Positions 61,375 through 64,000 of a stretch of 64,000 nt of DNA are shown here, piece by piece. A program made the translations under genes and the position numbers. Origin of the DNA: Vibrio penaeicida (lineage in GTDB: Bacteria > Pseudomonadota > Gammaproteobacteria > Enterobacterales > Vibrionaceae). The DNA lies in contig NZ_AP025145.1 in NCBI RefSeq assembly GCF_019977755.1, positions 372,001-436,000 of the forward strand, in the 5' to 3' direction. Below the pieces are notes generated by a model, which was not told the DNA's origin, ran no database searches, and saw only the letters and a list, made by a program, of their open reading frames with translations. Within the stretch, counting starts at the first letter, position 1. The number at the start of each line of letters is the position of its first letter.

Positions 61375-63549
61375 ATGCCAAAGTACTACGTCTACCCAGC
61401 GATTGGCATCGCAAGGCTAGGAAACTCTGAGTCTGAGTTTTTTGTTGGTCCAGAAGTTCCGTATCAGGACATAAACCCAAATTTTACAGGCAATAATTTT
61501 AGCGAATGCTACGAAACTTACAGTTTAAACAATCGTTCAGATCAAGAACTCAATTTCAAAGACAGCCAAGGAAAAGTGAAGCGCCAAGCGGCGCGTTTTC
61601 GAATATTCGAGATAGATGATTGCGATCAAATTGTACGAGAAGTGACCGCTAAAGAAGCAACGATAGAGTGGGAAGTTCATATAGCGAATCGAAAGTCCAT
61701 TAACTACCAATTTAACAACGCTATGGACTTAGGAAAGCTCTCTCAAAATTGTGAGTTACGCAACGCCTTTGTTACCGATCTTCAGGAACGAAAAGACAAG
61801 TTACTGATTGAGCCGAGCGTACGAAACATTCAAGGTCGCGACCAATATGGGAAAGATTATCTATTTGACGATGGCACCTTTTTTGGTGGGACAAGCCAAG
61901 AAAGAACGGTCTATTTAGGTGAATTGAGAACCGATTGCGAAGGGCGCTTATTGGTTCTGGGTGGACGCGGAAAATCAGATAGTTACAACAATAGCCCCAT
62001 CACGACGTTTGCGAACAATGACAATTGGCATGATGACATCAGTGACGGCACAGTTCGAGCTTCCATCACTATTGATGGTGAAACGCATGACGCTGAACCC
62101 GCCATGGTAGCAGTAACGCCGCCAAACTTTGCTCCGGGCATGCCCAGTGTCGTTACTATGTATGATGTTGTAAACGATCTGCTTAACGATAAGCCTCAAA
62201 AAACGCAGTTTTATCGCGATATCTTCCCTATTCTTAATAGCTTAGTAGAGAACCAAGGCGTCAACTTGGGCTACTTTATGGCATTTGGTGACAATGCACC
62301 TGCGAACTTCACCAAGCCTTCCATTTTAGAAAAACTGGAATCTTCAAGTGTTGATAATCTAGCTTTACGAGAGGCGGTGTTCAAACAATTCCGTATCACA
62401 CCAGAGCTCACCGTGGCACAGAGAGCCGAAGAAGTTGAGAAGCTACTTAATTCACCGAACATTTCTGAATTGGATGAAAGTTTAAAATTGGACTTAGCAG
62501 GTACATTTAACGAAGCCATCAAGAAAGCACAAGTGCAAGTGCAAGCCGATAAGCTTCCGCCAATTTTTGGGGACAGCTACGGTGACGCGCCAGATTCACC
62601 TCTTGTGGGGTTGAGTCTAACTTCCACTCAATATCAACACATGCACAATTGGGCTATAGGTGAATTTGAGCTAGACACTAATCCCAAAGAAAACCCTACA
62701 CCGCTAGATGGCATCAATGACCCACTGGAAACAATTTTCTCTGCAAAAGAACGCGCACATACACTTACCAAAACTAACCTGCAAGAGTGCCTCGGTGGAC
62801 CGTTCCATCCCGGTATCGAATTAACGTGGTTTTTGCGCCGTGAGTCTATGTGGAATGTGTCTGATAGCGTCGACAGAATGCGCCTAAACGTTATAAACAG
62901 AGGGGAAGAAGTACAAGATTACTTTGGTCCTATTTTAACTCCAGAAGTGGCGTTAAAAGATATGTTTAATGTTAGTGGTCCTGGCACACTAACGCGTTTT
63001 ATGGGCGTGCCTTGGCAATCGGATGAAGGGAGCTGCCGCTCGAACCAAGACTACGATACAGCGCAATACTTACCAACGATCACTTTCTGGTCTGCGCGTG
63101 TTCCCAATCAAGTGTTGAGCCAGCGTTCTTTCCAGCAGACTCAAAACACAGATCTATCTGCTGCACAGCGTCACAAGTTCTTCAGTTACCGCCAAGACTG
63201 GTTGCGATTCTTACGCGAAGGCGGACAGAACCCGAGAGTTACCATGGTCGATAACTGGGACAAAATTGGGATTGTTGTTAAGAAGCCTATTGATGACTTC
63301 GAAATAGACAGTGAAGAAGTGAAAAGTGCTTGGGTTGAATCACAAGTAAATGTGCGTTATTTGGCTCACGACGCAAGTTATCGACAATTGCTTAATTTAG
63401 AAACCCTGTCGCCTAAAGATATATTGCACAGTGCAAATAGCCTTTCCAAGACAAAGGAAGACATTGAAAAGCTAAATGAAGAAGACAAGGAAGTGTCTGA
63501 ATTAGGTCTCGTGCCTAGAATCATCCCAAGTCGCGAAAAGTTGAATTAG
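61375..63549 (+). CDS. lodA: LodA-like CTQ-containing amino-acid oxidase
   Basis: A 724-residue protein, the usual length for LodA (about 726). It begins with the family start YYVYPAIGIARLGNSESEFFVGPE. Later motifs are TPPNFAPGMPSV, CLGGPFHPGIELTW (C472) and MGVPWQSD (W547), the regions where the cysteine tryptophylquinone cofactor residues are expected. LodA from Marinomonas oxidises L-lysine at the epsilon amine, giving 2-aminoadipate semialdehyde, NH3 and H2O2; relatives act on glycine or other amino acids. No signal peptide. Two bases separate it from the lodB-like gene, which should mature the cofactor. The symbol reflects family only. Confidence 0.85.
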   Translation: MPKYYVYPAIGIARLGNSESEFFVGPEVPYQDINPNFTGNNFSECYETYSLNNRSDQELNFKDSQGKVKRQAARFRIFEIDDCDQIVREVTAKEATIEWEVHIANRKSINYQFNNAMDLGKLSQNCELRNAFVTDLQERKDKLLIEPSVRNIQGRDQYGKDYLFDDGTFFGGTSQERTVYLGELRTDCEGRLLVLGGRGKSDSYNNSPITTFANNDNWHDDISDGTVRASITIDGETHDAEPAMVAVTPPNFAPGMPSVVTMYDVVNDLLNDKPQKTQFYRDIFPILNSLVENQGVNLGYFMAFGDNAPANFTKPSILEKLESSSVDNLALREAVFKQFRITPELTVAQRAEEVEKLLNSPNISELDESLKLDLAGTFNEAIKKAQVQVQADKLPPIFGDSYGDAPDSPLVGLSLTSTQYQHMHNWAIGEFELDTNPKENPTPLDGINDPLETIFSAKERAHTLTKTNLQECLGGPFHPGIELTWFLRRESMWNVSDSVDRMRLNVINRGEEVQDYFGPILTPEVALKDMFNVSGPGTLTRFMGVPWQSDEGSCRSNQDYDTAQYLPTITFWSARVPNQVLSQRSFQQTQNTDLSAAQRHKFFSYRQDWLRFLREGGQNPRVTMVDNWDKIGIVVKKPIDDFEIDSEEVKSAWVESQVNVRYLAHDASYRQLLNLETLSPKDILHSANSLSKTKEDIEKLNEEDKEVSELGLVPRIIPSREKLN

Positions 63550-63551
63550 CA

Positions 63552-64000
63552 ATGAAGGAATCACACTATCAAGTTGTGGTTCTTGGAGCAGGTGTTGCGG
63601 GTTTGTCTGCAGCACTTGCGCTGGCACAACAAGGCATCAAAGTCGCTGTATTTGATAAACAAACCGCACAAAAACAGAGTTTTGGTGAGTGTGTTCATGG
63701 AACCATGCAGCCTATTCTGTCAGAGCTGAAATTATTCGATAGTTTTATTAAAGACGCACACTTTGAACTTCAAGGATATCAAATCGATTGGGATGAATTA
63801 GGTCATCATGAACGGAGTTTGATCACCAGCCCATACGGGACAGGCTGGATCCTGAACAGAGAAAAGTTTGATACGAGTTTGATAAGTGCGGCTATAGAAG
63901 CTGGTGTCGATATCTTTTGGCAATCTCGTCTAACTGAATTCTCAGAGCAAAGTGATGGGTGGCAGCTTCATTTCATGCAGCCTGATACCAGCCAGTATGT
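63552..64000 (+). CDS. lodB: LodB-like FAD-dependent maturase (5' part, runs off the window)
   Basis: 149 complete codons before the window edge. It starts MKESHYQVVVLGAGVAGLSAALALAQQG, the dinucleotide-binding GxGxxG of an FAD oxidoreductase, then FGECVHGTMQPIL and GWILNREKFDTSLISAA, as in tryptophan-halogenase/LodB-like proteins. LodB is needed to build the quinone cofactor of LodA. The C-terminus lies outside the window. Confidence 0.82.
   Translation, partial: MKESHYQVVVLGAGVAGLSAALALAQQGIKVAVFDKQTAQKQSFGECVHGTMQPILSELKLFDSFIKDAHFELQGYQIDWDELGHHERSLITSPYGTGWILNREKFDTSLISAAIEAGVDIFWQSRLTEFSEQSDGWQLHFMQPDTSQY

Overview
The window looks like chromosomal DNA of a marine gammaproteobacterium, most likely Vibrionaceae. 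The basis is the mix of families: hcp/vgrG/Rhs/PoNe type VI secretion (T6SS) modules with sigma-54 promoters, a GH19-type chitinase, a secreted trypsin with a chitin-binding module, a rhombosortase-type C-terminus, an IS903-like element and a REP-associated transposase. No rRNA, tRNA or CRISPR array was seen. The genus is inferred from gene content, not from a marker gene.

Layout. 1-8.9 kb: a broken lipoprotein amidohydrolase, two overlapping LuxR-type regulators, a large delta-60/Ig-like surface protein, an acyltransferase and an internally deleted IS. 8.9-20 kb: small metabolic and regulatory units, mostly divergent regulator-target pairs: a D-malate/tartrate dehydrogenase-like gene with a LysR gene; a merR-merT-merP-GDCCVxC operon without merA; TetR/HPP with a large operator; a MocR-type regulator divergent from a DapA-family gene and an MFS gene. 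20-25 kb: an IleS2-type isoleucyl-tRNA synthetase whose leader has the parts of an amino-acid attenuator, then a secreted trypsin-like protease. 26-33 kb: a NarL-type response regulator and its probable histidine kinase flank an opposite-strand operon of a MurE-like ligase, an SGNH hydrolase and an S74 chaperone-type protein. 32.8-38.7 kb: T6SS unit 1 (vgrG, PoNe nuclease, PoNi immunity, two unknown genes, PAAR). 39-50 kb: GH19-type chitinase, LysR with a DUF1338 gene, RidA, a Sel1/RCC1-like lipoprotein and a small outer-membrane barrel. 50-52 kb: a REP-associated transposase flanked by inverted REP copies. 52-61 kb: T6SS unit 2 (hcp, vgrG, DUF4123 adaptor, unknown helper, Rhs toxin, putative immunity). 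61.4 kb to the end: LodA-like quinoprotein oxidase and the start of its LodB-like flavoprotein.

How it works together. Both T6SS units start from the same sigma-54 promoter sequence and share a duplicated upstream element 22 bp apart, so they are probably co-activated by one enhancer-binding protein. Their vgrG genes share 1,637 bp with no length change, while the downstream cargo differs. The most striking regulatory find is upstream of ileS. A 22-codon leader ORF with five consecutive isoleucine codons is followed by mutually exclusive hairpins, the expected design for control by charged tRNA-Ile. The MurE-like/SGNH/S74 operon between the two halves of a two-component system is the least explained gene set.
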